A DNA stretch of 64,000 bases from Coenobita brevimanus (lineage: Eukaryota > Arthropoda > Malacostraca > Decapoda > Coenobitidae). The position numbers and the translations under genes were made by a program. The stretch spans positions 44,590 through 108,589 of the forward strand of contig JAVRFU010000170.1 in NCBI GenBank assembly GCA_032717465.1, given 5' to 3'. A model generated the notes under the pieces. That model ran no database searches. It was not told the DNA's origin and saw only the letters and a list, made by a program, of their open reading frames with translations. Positions 20,501 to 31,188 of the stretch are shown here, one piece after another. The stretch's first letter is position 1. Every line of letters starts with the position of its first letter.

Positions 20501-21667
20501 TATAAACTGACTTAGAGTTTCTGCAAACAAAGTACTGTATACTGAAATTCACTACTTTTTCCAGGCTTTTGGGAAGCCAGTGGTCTGGTTGATGATTCAT
20601 TTCTTTTATCCAAATGGCACAGAGTGTCCAGTCACTTTTTCTTCAGAGCAGGTTGCCATGGTGTGAACTTTACCTATGCTCTAGTAAACCATTACCATCT
20701 TGTTAACATCTGCATGCAGCTTGGCTCATCAGCAGAAACTCAATCTTGACATAAGACAACAAATCGGCCATTATTCATCAAATATAAATATGCACATGAC
20801 ATGGTGTTAATTCTACATCTACACCTTGTATGCATGCTGCACCATCACCAGATAAACAGATCTGAAAATTTAAAAAGAAAAATGTCAGTTTAACCCTATC
20901 ACATGTATAATATGCATATACAGTATAATGGTATTAACTGCACCTGCTATTCAAAACAACCAAAACCACCAGAAAAGCAAACTTGAAAACTATAAATCAG
21001 TTTAGCTCCATAAAGAGATTTATAATTTGTTTGTGAGCATTGGTGCCGAAACTCACTCAGAGTTCAAATATGTGCTGTGTCCCCCCTATAGAGATAGTTT
21101 CTGGCCCTGTGGAAAATTTTGTTCCTTTCATGATATAGACCAACTGTGCCAAAATCATGCTTTTCACAGAAAGTGCACGATTGGTCTGATATATCAGACT
21201 AAGACCTTCCATTATTCACAATATCACTGCTTTACCCCCAGATGCTTTCAACATTTCGTCTGCTACACCTTACACACCCACAGTTTTACCTGTTTCTATC
21301 TTATCACTTGCTTTAGTACAGTCTTAAGATGTGTCATTGGTGTAATATTGTCAAATCCAGTCAGTAATTATGCCATACTACCTCATAAACAAATCCTCAA
21401 ACTGAGGTTGGCTGTAGAATGGCTCATACGTTCAGTGGATTGGAAGCTATAACAGGTACCCCATTTGTCTAGCTATCTATATTGCCAGTACCCTATCTAT
21501 TTTCCTGTCAATCAATTCACACACACCTTAATCTTGGAAGGGATGGCCACAATCAAGGTACCCAAACCAGGTAATTACTTTATATATATATATATATATA
21601 TATAGAGATAGATAATCAGTGGAGGAAGGAAAGACAAAAGAAATAAAAAAAATGTCCATGTGACTAT
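20501..21667. other. No gene recognised; short (TA)n near 21583
   Basis: A Cys-rich open frame at 21027-21452 lacks any domain and I do not accept it as a gene. A (TA)n run lies at about 21583-21603. Confidence 0.4.
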
Positions 21668-21673
21668 AGGCCC

Positions 21674-22125
21674 TGGTGAGAGAGGATAGTGTTTGGAAAC
21701 TCCCTGTACTCTTGTTTGCAGATGATACTGTGTTGTTGAGTGAAGACTTAGGGGAGCTGCAAGGCTTGGTGGATGAGTTTGGGAGAGTGTGTAAGAAATG
21801 GAATCTAAAGGTGAATGTAGTGAAGAGTAAAGTGATGGTATTTGAGAGAGGTGAAGTTAGTGAATGTACAGCGAGGTTGGATGGTGAGGAATTGGAAAAT
21901 GTGAGTACGTTTAAGTACTTGGGTAGTGTGATGAGTAAGGATGGAGGTTTGGAGGGTGAAGTGCTTGAAAGGGTACAGCAGGGAAGAAAGGTTGCTGGTT
22001 CTTTGAAAGCAGTGATAAGAAACAGGGAAGTGAGCATGGAAATGAAAAAGTTACTACACTGTATATCTCTTTATAGACAGACAGATACTTATAGATAGGT
22101 AGATAGATAGATGGATAGATAAACA
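21674..22125 (+). mobile_element. LINE D internal fragment plus (GATA)n
   Basis: Plus-strand frame encoding VWKLPVLLFADDTVLLSED, NLKVNVVKSKVMVFERGE, FKYLGSVMSKDGGLEGEV and VIRNREVSMEMKKLL, i.e. RT active site to the post-RT block, in one open frame of about 125 codons. It stops short of the family 3' end and is followed by a tract of GATA/GACA repeats at 22075-22120. Confidence 0.85.
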
Positions 22126-22140
22126 CTATACAATGTGCTG

Positions 22141-22500
22141 ATATGTTGCAGGGAATTTATGTAACCAGTGATTCCATGAAGTCCCTGGGGAATTCGTGAA
22201 ATGAGTGTAAATTAGGATGGGTTAATATTAGGTTGATATAGGCTGCAGTTAGGTTAGGCTGGAATAATCCAAGTTTGGTAAGTTAATTCAGATGAACACT
22301 TAACAGTAACTTAGTATTTATATAAATTAACAACCTAACCCATCATAAGTAACCTAACCTAACCCCTGGATTATACCAGGCTAACCAAACCGCAGCCTAA
22401 ATTAACGTTACTTAAATTAACGCATCCTAATTTAAACTCATTTCACGAAATTGGGGATTTCATGAAATTACTGGTTACACAAGTTCCCTGTAGCATGTAT
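22141..22500. mobile_element. ~360-bp foldback element (long terminal inverted repeats)
   Basis: The left arm (22141 to about 22280; TGCAGGGAATTTATGTAACC first) pairs with the right arm (about 22360-22500). Arms are about 135 bp with mismatches and small gaps, leaving an AT-rich centre. No coding potential. It looks like a MITE or foldback element; the target duplication is unclear, so the superfamily is not assigned. Confidence 0.75.
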
Positions 22501-22789
22501 AATGACAAAATATTTATTATTCTCACATACAGTATACGCTGTTTCCATAAACCGCAGTTTTATCTTTATAATAATAATTAAACGGACATTAGATAAGACC
22601 CTAAGAAAAACGAAAAAGCTACGTTCTGCAGTGAAGCAACGTAAACGATGTTCCTACTCTTGGCTAAACGTATCCCATATAATTCGTAGATCCAGGCAGA
22701 AAAAATCATAATCTTATATATACTTTTGTATTATACATGTATACATAGAACAGCACTGACAGAGAAAGCAAGAATAATAATTGAGGCAA

Positions 22790-23170
22790 GGAGTGCTGGT
22801 GTTTCAATATGGCGACCGTAAGGCACATATTGGCGCCGCCATTTCGTGAGACTCCAGAGGCTGGTGGGGGTCATTCGCGCTAATTTCAAATCTACACCAA
22901 CATTATATAACTAAATATATTGCATAAAGAATTAGCAGGAGAGATTACATAATTTTTCTGAATAGTTATTTAGGTATAGTTAAACGATTGGAGATATTGT
23001 TGAACTGCACGATTTGTTTTCGAATCTCTTGTCGTCCTACGTCATCGGCGCCATGATAGGGAGATAATAACGGACTTATTTACTACATAATTATCGCTGG
23101 TATACACCTTTTAAAGCTGATATTAGCACCTGTACCTATTACGGACGTCCTGGTGAGTAAATGTATGGTG
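22790..23170 (+). promoter_or_regulatory. Possible TATA-less promoter and first exon
   Basis: A patch of several CpGs in AT-rich surroundings contains ATGGCGACC, a GGCGCCGCCATTT segment resembling a YY1 site, and CTACGTCATCGGCGCC with a CRE half-site. A donor-like CTG|GTGAGTAA lies at 23152/23153. A short open frame starts at the ATG at 22809 and ends after 24 codons. Together these could be a housekeeping-type promoter with a non-coding first exon, but no downstream coding exon was found, and it could also be repeat sequence. Confidence 0.25.
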
Positions 23171-24572
23171 TTTAATTTGTGTAATATTGTGAGATGTGTC
23201 GAGAACTGGATGATGGAAATTCAGGCGTTTCCCGGGGTGGTTACCCGGCGTGCCATAGTATGTACGTATATTATTTGGCGATGGAGAGGGACGCCAGTAT
23301 GATTTGACGCTGATATATTAACGAAAACTATGTCCCTAGTTATGAAGACGTGCCACAATCCCCTCCATGACCCCTAAATGTAGGCTGGTGTACGGCACAA
23401 GGACAGCTGTGGCCGGCAGATAATCTCAGTATTTTATGATTCGTAAGTAATCTGCCAATAATTAGTTTCAAGATAAAAATAAGAAATAAATCATTGGAGA
23501 GGAAGAGTGAAATCTTGGGGGTGATTTTGGGGTGATTTAGGGATTGAAAGCTGGTGATTGGGGTTGAATTTTGTGGCCTATGGTTCTTAAAAAAAAAAAA
23601 AAAAAAAATGATGTTGCTCCTTGGCTAGTGAATGGTTAACATATAATGCCAAGACAACAATGTAGCCCCAAGCCTGTACACTGCTAATGGGGCAGTGAAT
23701 CCAAATAATAAAGGTTAGGTTGTGGCAGTATGTTCGTATAATGGATGTCAAGCCAATTATTTTTCTGTTTGGGTGAGGGTAAGACCAGGGATTGTCAAAC
23801 AGATAACAAACAAAAATTTTGGTGATTGTGTGTGATGTGACAGTGTGACATTGTTGGTAATTGCAACTCATAACCATGAAAATCATTGCTTTGTTTCCTT
23901 TGTGAGAACAGTAATAGTTACTGACCCAATTCTTTTTACATTTTTTAGGGTAATTGCAGAGAGTGTTTGAAAAATTAAAAATGTTGATGATTTTGCACAA
24001 TGCGACTGCACAATATTGTTAAAAATCATGATACATGAGCCTGCTGGAGTAATTTTTGTGGCTTTGGTGAGGTTAGGTCATTGTGGGCTGAATAACAGTG
24101 TGAAAACAGAGATAATGGTATTTGCAAACATGTTGTGATGGAAAGGCTATTAATTAAATATTTGCAGGCAAGCTCTGGTGATTTGTTAATGTATGGGTGG
24201 ATGGATGAATGAATTTATTTATCCACAATGAAGCTATCCCCTTTATATCACAGCATAAAATTGCACTTTGCCCTTGCTGATGGGTTTTATGATGTAATGG
24301 TTGGGTTTTATGATGTAATGGTTTTTATTTGTAGCTGCAATGGCTTTTCGTTTCAGATTATACGATGGTGAGGGCTCGTTAAGGGTGATGAAGGGTGCCA
24401 TCAAAGTACGTGGTTGGATTTACGATGCTAACACTGCATGCAGTCGTGTACGTCAACTGCCCTGATGAGCCACATGTCTATCTATCCATCTGTTGGGGTG
24501 AGTAATATTTTATCTTTACATGGTAAATGGTTTTCATTACAGTAATACATCAATATACAATACCCCTAGATG
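23171..24572. other. No gene recognised; A18-19 run at 23589
   Basis: AT-rich sequence. An A run is at about 23589-23608. An exon-like segment with a TTTCAG acceptor at about 24355 and a GTGAGT donor at about 24499 has no open frame. Confidence 0.35.
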
Positions 24573-25561
24573 CAGTACCCTGGATTAACGATTGGGGTAG
24601 AAATACCACCATACCCTGCCTAACGATGGCCAAACTCCAGTTCAACGATGGCTTATTATTTTCTTTACCGATTCTGATAATATTTTAGACTAAAATTGTG
24701 TGTTTAGGTTGATTTATAAACTGTTTTTAGGCTTAAGTTAATGTGTTTTAATCATAGGTGGGGTGAACATTGTCATTTTGGTGTTTAGGTTGATTTATAA
24801 ACTGTTTTTAGACTTAGATTAATGTGTTTTAGCCATAGGTGGGTTGAACATTGTCATTTTGGTGTTTAGGTGGATTTATAAACTGTTTTTAGGCTTAAGT
24901 TAATGTGTTTTAATCATAGGTGGGGTGAACATTGTCATTTGGGGTACAGTTTACTAAGCTTGATTTTTTCCAGACATATTTGATGATTTTCAGATTTTAT
25001 TTGTTGGTTTTAGTGAGTTACACTCAAACCTCGATTTAAGGGACTAAATGGGGAATCAACTTGTCCTTTAATTGAAAAAATCATTTGTTTTACCACATAT
25101 AAAGACAGTCTTATGAAATGCAATGATTGTTTCACCTATGTTATATGATTATTGTGTCTTCTTCATTACTTTCTATTAACCTAACCATGCCTATGTGTGT
25201 TTCTGATATGGTACTTGACATAGATTAATGTGTTTTAGCCATAGGTGGGTTGAACATTGTCATTTCGGGTACAGTTTACTAAGCTTAATTTTTTCCAGAC
25301 TTATATTTGACAATTTTTTTACTTTATTGGTTGGTTTTAGTGAGCTATTTACAGGTGTTAGGCTTTGGTTAGCTTCCTTGACAGCTGTTAAGCCATTTAG
25401 ATTGGGTTTAAACTTGTTTTTTGGCTCATTTGGGTGGGTTTTGGGCTTGGTTTGGATGGAAACCCAAGGTACGTGTTAAAAGTACCCCAATATATTATGA
25501 TACCCCGCCTAATGATGGGGTTTTACCTAACCATTTACTTCATTAAACCGGGGTATGCCTG
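24573..25561. mobile_element. Tigger-like MITE (~1 kb) with degenerate TIRs
   Basis: The left end CAGTACCCTGGATTAACGAT and the reverse complement of the right end CAGGCATACCCCGGTTTAAT agree after a 3-base gap; the right end resembles the well-known Tigger terminus. TA follows on the right (25562-25563); the left flank is TG. Inside are three 81-bp tandem copies and a fourth partial one. No transposase frame. Confidence 0.5.
24701..24943. repeat. 81-bp x 3 tandem repeat
   Basis: Three copies starting at 24701, 24782 and 24863 (TGTTTAGGTTGATTTATAAA each, with substitutions). A partial fourth copy at about 25218-25290 is separated by an inserted segment that begins ACACTCAAACCTCGATTTAA. Confidence 0.85.
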
Positions 25562-25564
25562 TAC

Positions 25565-26515
25565 CGGACAAGAACTTGCTAGCCTAGTGCAGAGTTTAGC
25601 TGATGTCTGTGAGCATTGCATCTTGAGAGTAAATGTAGAAAAGAGAAAAGTGATGGTTATTGAGAGAGAAGGTTACTCCCAGTGCGATGTTGCGGTGAAT
25701 CGAGAGAGACTGGAATTGGTGAAGGAGTTCAGTTACTTGGGTACAGTGATAGAAAAGAGAGGGAAATGTGCAAAAGAAGTTGAAAGTAGAGTGACACAAG
25801 GAAAAGTAGCTGGTGCAATGAAGGCCTTGATAAGAAACAGAGCCTTGAGAGTTGCAGCTGCATGAGGCTTACATGAAGGAGTGTTAGTGCCAATTTTAAC
25901 ATGAGACTGCAGTGTGGCATGAAAATGAAAAGTCAAGAGTGAGAGCAACTAAGATGAGACTGCTGAGAAATGTATGTGGAGCACCGAAGGTGGATAGGAT
26001 ACGAAATAATGTGATTCGTGAAAGATGTGGAGTGAGGAAGTCGGTGGACACCAGAATTGAAGAGAGTGTACTGAGTGGAGAGAATGGATAACAACAGAGT
26101 GGTGAAAAAGGTATAGCTGAGTGAATTTGAAGGAGGGAGGAGGTGAGGTAGGCCAAGGAGAAGGTGGAGAGATATGGTGGATGAGTGTGTGAGGAAGAGA
26201 GGTTTGGAAGTCTGTGAGGCTAGGGAACTGACAAGAGATCGGGCTGGCTGGATGAATGTTGTGAGGAGAAGTGCATGATCAGGGATTTGGCACTCCTTTT
26301 TAGCATGGTATCGTCTGAATTGACTCTATTGGATATGTTTGTGTGAAGCTACAGAACATGGTGAATGTTTTTAGCGTATCCGATAGAGCCAGGATTCTGG
26401 GGGCTTGAATGATGAACGTATGGAAGTATAACCCATTGGATTGGGCAAATTTGGGCTGTCTGGACGTTGCTACTCCTCACTCTGCCTTAGGGTGGGAAAG
26501 GAGGTCCTGTTTCTT
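25565..26515 (+). pseudogene. LINE G C-terminal region and 3' UTR
   Basis: Begins just after the MITE with GQELASLVQSLADVCEHC, ILRVNVEKRKVMVIEREG, FSYLGTVIEKRGKCAKEVES and VAGAMKALIRNR in one frame, i.e. the region after the RT active site. Many stops follow, but WRDMVDECVRKRGLEV and TRDRAGWMNVVRRSA mark the C-terminus near 26270. The untranslated 3' part (26275-26515: ATTGGATTGGGCAAATTTGG, CTTAGGGTGGGAAAGGAGG) recurs at 30700-30936. RT palm and endonuclease are missing. Related to LINE D but distinct. Confidence 0.75.
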
Positions 26516-26552
26516 GATATTTCCCAAGTTGACCTGTCAATGAAGTTTCAAT

Positions 26553-27230
26553 ATCTAACACGCTCCCCCAAACTCATCCAACAAGCCTTGCAACTCCCCT
26601 TCATCTTCACTTAACAACACAATATCACCTGCAAACAACAGTACAGGGAGTTTCCACACACTGCCCTCTGTCATTAGTGCTGCTCCAACATCTGCTGTCC
26701 TACCTTGTATCTCTTTTATAACCCCATCCATATACAGATTGAACAACCATGGAGACATGACACGTCCCTGTTTCAATCCAACCTTCAAAGAGAACAATTC
26801 ACTCAGTTCCCTATCCACATACACTGCAGCCTTAGCACCCTTATACATACTCTTCATGGCTTTCAACAACTTCCCATTTACTCCATGTATTCCTAATACT
26901 TTCCACATTCCTTGTCTATCCACCCTGTCACATGCTTTCTCCAAATCCGTGAAGCCACATACAACTTCTGTCTGTTCTCTACAAACTTCTCCACTAAAGA
27001 CCTAAGAATGAATATCTGATCTGCACAACCTCATCCCTTCCTAAAACCTCCCTGTTTTTCAACTAATTCTTCTGTTATTTCCCAAACTCTGTCAGTAGGT
27101 CTCCTACCATACACTTTTTCCCCTTTTCCTTTGTACAGGGGAATGATTATACCTGACTTCCAATCCTCCGGGACTCTGCCTTCCTCCCAGGCCAGTCTGC
27201 ACATCTTCCAAATCCATTCTACTGCCAGTA
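26553..27230 (-). pseudogene. LINE D RT fragment with mutated active site
   Basis: Minus-strand translation shows EKACDRVDRQGMWKVLGIHG, KVGLKQGRVMSPWLFNLYMD, then LLFAGDIVLLSEDEGEL: the catalytic FADD has become FAGD, so even this fragment could not polymerise. The upstream part (27230 to 26950) with the PLYKGKG-like block is frame-broken. Neither the 5' part nor the 3' tail is present. Confidence 0.82.
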
Positions 27231-27559
27231 ATGATAATTCTCCACCCCTTAATATGAGAACCCCTTATCTCAAGCCCATCTCATGTCTTTCTATGGTGTG
27301 TGTTCCTTATTGTGTCTTCACTTTCTATTAATCTAACCATGCCTGTGTGTGTTTCTGATGCACAGCATATCATAATGTATGTATTTAGTTGGTCTGTGTT
27401 ATTGTCAAAGGGAAAATTTGGGATTGCACTTGGGATGCCCGGTACTGTAGGGTAAATCCCATAGGTAGTGTGCTTTTTGTTATTGTGCAAGTTCTTTATC
27501 ACACACCAAGCCTTGTACCAGTTATGCATGATAACCAAGGGATCACAGTACCGTATATA
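27231..27559. other. Short repeat piece, otherwise nothing
   Basis: A stretch at about 27308-27360 (CTAACCATGCCTGTGTGTGT) matches 25153-25208. No coding signal. Confidence 0.35.
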
Positions 27560-27906
27560 AACGTGTGTTGGCAGGTGAGCTTGACTGCGACATTTTCTCT
27601 CATTTTCCTGTGTCTGTCCTCATCTCTTCCTATTTCTGCCATCTTTTCTGTCACTTTTTGTTAATCTTGTTTTCTTTTTCGGGTGGCTTTACATTGATTG
27701 ACAAGCCAAAAAGTTTCCTAGATCCCAGGAAACCATTTACAACATTGGGTGGTAACTATATAACCAACCCATACATGTTCCCTATGTGTCAGCAAGTGGG
27801 TTGGTGGTGGGTTAGTTTCCCTCCATATAAAATAACTAACTTGCAGCCAAACGACCACCTGTTACGGGATTATGGTGTCTGGCAATAGATATATAGGTAG
27901 ATAGAC
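27560..27906 (+). mobile_element. SINE E copy
   Basis: Head CTTACATTG..GACAAGCC, GGGTGGTAACTATATAACCA, GTGGGTTGGTGG, then ACCACCTGTTACGGGATTAT, GGTGTCTGGCAATAG and a GATA-type tail. First member of a local duplication with 28689-28985. Confidence 0.8.
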
Positions 27907-28164
27907 AAGTACAGTATCCTTGAGTTAGTGAGTAATGTGGTGTGGTTGATTTTCAGGAGCTGAAGGATTGCCATTGCTGGTGACTCAACTCTGGCCATTT
28001 CTACCTCTTCACCAAGTTAGCTGCCATCCATGACTGGACTAAACCACATATCTGCAGTTGGTACTACACATCAAGTTAAGCCACAGTGGAATGAAGGTTA
28101 GTATTGCTTTGCAGTTCTGTAGCAATTATCAGTCATTGGTATCATTATCCATGTGTAGTTTTCT

Positions 28165-28262
28165 TTGGGGCAGAGGGCAGTGAAATGGCAGGGGCAGGGC
28201 GACATGTAGGTGATTTGTCAGTGCCCACCCCTTACAGGATTAAGGCGTCTGCTTAGATAAAT
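28165..28262 (+). mobile_element. LINE D 3'-end fragment
   Basis: AGTGAAATGGCAGGGGCAGG, GCGACATG..GGTGATTTGTC, CCACCCCTTACAGGATTAAG and GCGTCTG are the last ~95 bp of LINE D; the GATA tail is degraded. Confidence 0.75.
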
Positions 28263-28688
28263 ATAGTTTTCTTTGGCACAGGATGTAAAATATCCAGAAC
28301 TATAAAAGGAGGCAGGTAAATGGGAAGGTTTAACAGAAGAGTAACGAGTAAAATGGGCTTTACATCCATTTATTCTACTGTCAATCTTTTAAAAATTCTC
28401 AGCTCCATTTAGAAGGCATTACACCATATACAAATGACCTTATATTCTCTTGCAAGTTGTTCATTTTAGAGGAAGTATTGAAAAGATATGATTGATACCA
28501 TTTCAGAACCAAAAAGCTCAGAGTCGGAATTGTGGGAATATTACTGACTCTGACTCTGACCCCAACTCCTTGCTGTCAGAGTTATAATAAAAATTAAGTG
28601 TACAATATTAACCATGCTTCCATATCTAAGCTATAGTTTCTGTTACATTTGATCTGCAAAGTACATGGTCTCTTGCTATTCCCTTTTC
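28263..28688. other. No feature recognised
   Basis: AT-rich with a locally repetitive TCTGACTC-type stretch near 28545. Confidence 0.35.
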
Positions 28689-28860
28689 ACACATTGGGTG
28701 GTAACTATATATACTGTATTATAACCAACCAACACATGTTCTCTATGTGCCATCAAGTGGGTTGGTGGAGGGTTAGTGTCCCTCTGTGTAAAATAACTAA
28801 CCCAAAGTCAAATGGCCACCTGTTACTGGATTATGGTGTCTGGCAATAGATAGTTGATAG
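28689..28860 (+). mobile_element. SINE E copy, second member of the duplication
   Basis: Same modules as 27735-27906 with an extra ~10-bp TATATACTGT segment; ends CTGGCAATAGATAG. Confidence 0.8.
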
Positions 28861-28985
28861 ACTAGTACAGCATCCTTGAGTTAGTGAGTAATGTGGTGTG
28901 GATGATTTTCAGGTGTGAAGGGTTGCAACTGCTGATGACTCTCAACTCTGGGTTTGTCCATCTGTTCACCAAGTGAGCCGCCATC

Positions 28986-29804
28986 CATGACTGGACTGCC
29001 ATAAAGGGTAGTAATTTACCTTAAGTCATTGAGGAATCAAGGTGGGTATTACTGTCATTTTTCATTAGAGTAAACCCTTGATATAACAAATTAATTGGGG
29101 GAGGGGTGGGTCGCTATATCTGAAAGTTCGCTACATACGAGGTTCAGTATTTCCGAGGGATTACCAAACCAGTTCCCTATGTAAGTGGAGTCGTTCTGTC
29201 CAACATGCTACCTAAAGTAATTCAGTGAAGTTTTACATGGAGAATTCAATGGTTTACGAAGTTGTACATGTAAATACAATACTGTATGAAGTTGTACATA
29301 TAAATACAATATCTATAAGAAGAATACAGTATAATGTAGTACTGTTGCAGTACACTTACTGTCCCAGGAAGGGATGCTGTTGTCACTGTGGGCTGATTTG
29401 CGAACTTCCCCCTCATTTAGCGACCTTTGTTTGCAAAATCCAGGGGAAGCTCGGTCGCGATTTGTCTGTTCATTATATCCGAAATTCGCAATACCAGACG
29501 TTGGAATGTGAAACAGCCGCTTTCACCGGCCTCACACTTCCTACTGAGTAGGCACCTCCTGCATACTGCAAGACTTTTTTGACGACGTCACCACTTGCAG
29601 GGTAACAAGTGTGTATGCGCACACACACTAACAGCAATGTGCACTAACACTCTTTTTCTGTCTTCTTAATTTGACGAACGATTCCAAGGACGAAGCTGAT
29701 TGGATTATTGGCGTCCAATACATAGACTTTTGTTTAAGTGCCATTAAGACCCAGTCTGTAGCCACATACAAATATTTGGTGTCCCTTGAAGTACTATAAT
29801 CCTT
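28986..29804. other. No gene; possible Tigger-like end near 29070
   Basis: AGTAAACCCTTGATATAACA at about 29069 resembles the terminal sequence of pogo/Tigger elements, but I found no matching inverted end. No coding frame accepted. Confidence 0.3.
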
Positions 29805-30125
29805 CTAGTCCCAGCTGACTGCTGCACATAGCTGCTCGGTCAAGGCACCTTTCTTGGTGAGACAGTCAGCCAGTTGTTGTGATGTGTCCATCCAAGACAC
29901 TTCATCAGTCCCCCCTCGTTCCAACATGTCTTGTAATGCAGCAATATCATTGTGCAATCTCCTGTCTTCAACGTTCCTGCAGGAGTAAAGGGCGTCCACC
30001 AAACTCTTGTTATCGATGAAACACTTGATCTTGAAATCTCCACACCATCACAGAATTTGGCAGTTGCATGTCCTGCTTCATAAATTTGCCACAGGCAACG
30101 TGCCCTCTTCCTTAAATGCCCAGAA
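29805..30125 (-). pseudogene. Ty1/copia-type RNase H C-terminal remnant
   Basis: Minus-strand frame from about 30048 reads FKIKCFIDNKSLVDALYS, DRRLHNDIAALQDMLERG, VSWMDTSQQLADCLTKKGA and stops after AAVSWD at 29805. This is the end of the copia-type pol polyprotein: DNKSLVDALYS with the conserved Asp, and the terminal QLADCLTKKG signature in which RNase H closes before the 3' LTR. The upstream part (30125-30048) is in another frame. No LTR was found downstream, so it is an isolated fragment. Family-level assignment is firm; clade is not determined. Confidence 0.8.
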
Positions 30126-30699
30126 AGTTTTTTATTTTTTCCCCACATCCCCTGGGGAGGGGGGAAAGAATACTTCCCCAGTATCCCTGCTTGTCGTAAG
30201 AGGCGACTAAAAGGGGCCTTTTTGTCTCGTCTTTCTCTCCTTATTGTCCTCTTCTGCTTTTCTGTCCTACCTCTCTTCTTGATATTTCTGTGTTTCTTCT
30301 GGCCTTTATTTTCCCTCTACTCCTACAGTGCTATATTATGAGTTGCTGCTAAATCTGTGCTTTTCCTTACTTCAAATCACTTCTTGCAGTCAGCATTCAA
30401 CATTTAACTATCTGTGTTGCATATGTACCAAAATTGAGAGATTTTATAATATAGTTGGAATTGCCAGGCCCATGCAGTAATATGTTTTATGATGTACTGG
30501 TACTGTTTGTGTGTGTTTCTGCCGTAGTTATTCATTTCAGATTGTGCCATGATGGAGGTGTGTGTGCAGTGCCTTTGAAGGGAGTGGATTGATGTGTATA
30601 GACACCATAACTGCACAGGACAGCCCTTCGGAAATAATTGCGTGCCTGTGGTTGATGGGTCTTTGGCCAGACAGACTGGGGTTGATCTACAGCAACCAA
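30126..30699. other. Repeat-like segment around 30190; otherwise nothing
   Basis: CCCTGCTTGTCGTAAGAGGC followed by GACTAAAAGGGGCC (about 30184-30219) looks like a known type of arthropod dispersed repeat, but no second copy is in the window. Confidence 0.35.
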
Positions 30700-30937
30700 G
30701 AGGTATATAAAAACATCAATAATGTCCAGATTGACTCTGTTGGATACATTTATGTGAAGCTACAGAGCGTGGTTAATGTTTTTGGCGTATCCAATAGAGC
30801 CAAGATTCAGGGAGCTTGAATAATGAGTGAATGGAAGTGTGGCCCATTGGATTGGGCAAATTTGGGCTGTCAGGACATTGCTACTCCTCACCCTGCCGTA
30901 GGGTGGGAAAGGAGGTCCAGGTGATGATGATGATGAT
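30700..30937 (+). mobile_element. LINE G 3' UTR with (GAT)n tail
   Basis: Matches 26310-26510: GGATACATTTATGTGAAGCT, GGCCCATTGGATTGGGCAAA, CCTGCCGTAGGGTGGGAAAG, then (GAT)n at 30921-30936. No coding part. Confidence 0.75.
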
Positions 30938-31188
30938 CTATCTATCTATCTATCTATTGTCAGACACCATAATCCTGTAAGGGGTGGCCATTTGACTTTG
31001 AGTTATTGGTTTTACGGGGAGGGGCACTAACCCTTCACCAACCCACTTGTTGACACGTAGGGAGAACGTATGGGTTCGTTATATGGTTGCCACCCAGTGT
31101 TGTAAATGGTTTCTTGGCTTACAGGAAACCATTTGGCTTGTCACTCAATGTAAAGCCACCTGTAAAGGAAAGAAGAGCAAATCAAAAT
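30938..31188 (-). mobile_element. SINE E copy
   Basis: Minus-strand copy, (GATA)n at 30938-30957, then TAATCCTGTAAGGGGTGGCC and the head GGCTTGTCACTCAATG. It abuts the (GAT)n of LINE G on one side and LINE J on the other. Confidence 0.82.

Larger units (their letters stand above)
27735..28985 (+). repeat. Duplicated ~300-bp block, about 956 bp apart
   Basis: 27735-28030 and 28690-28985 share the SINE E 3' half and an identical-type downstream flank (TTGAGTTAGTGAGTAATGTG, GATTTTCAGG, CATCCATGACTGGACT). Shared flanks mean the genomic segment was duplicated after the SINE inserted. Confidence 0.8.

Noticed and set aside
21027..21452. 141-codon Cys-rich frame as a gene
   Set aside because: No domain, no signal peptide followed by a regular Cys pattern, no splice or promoter context.
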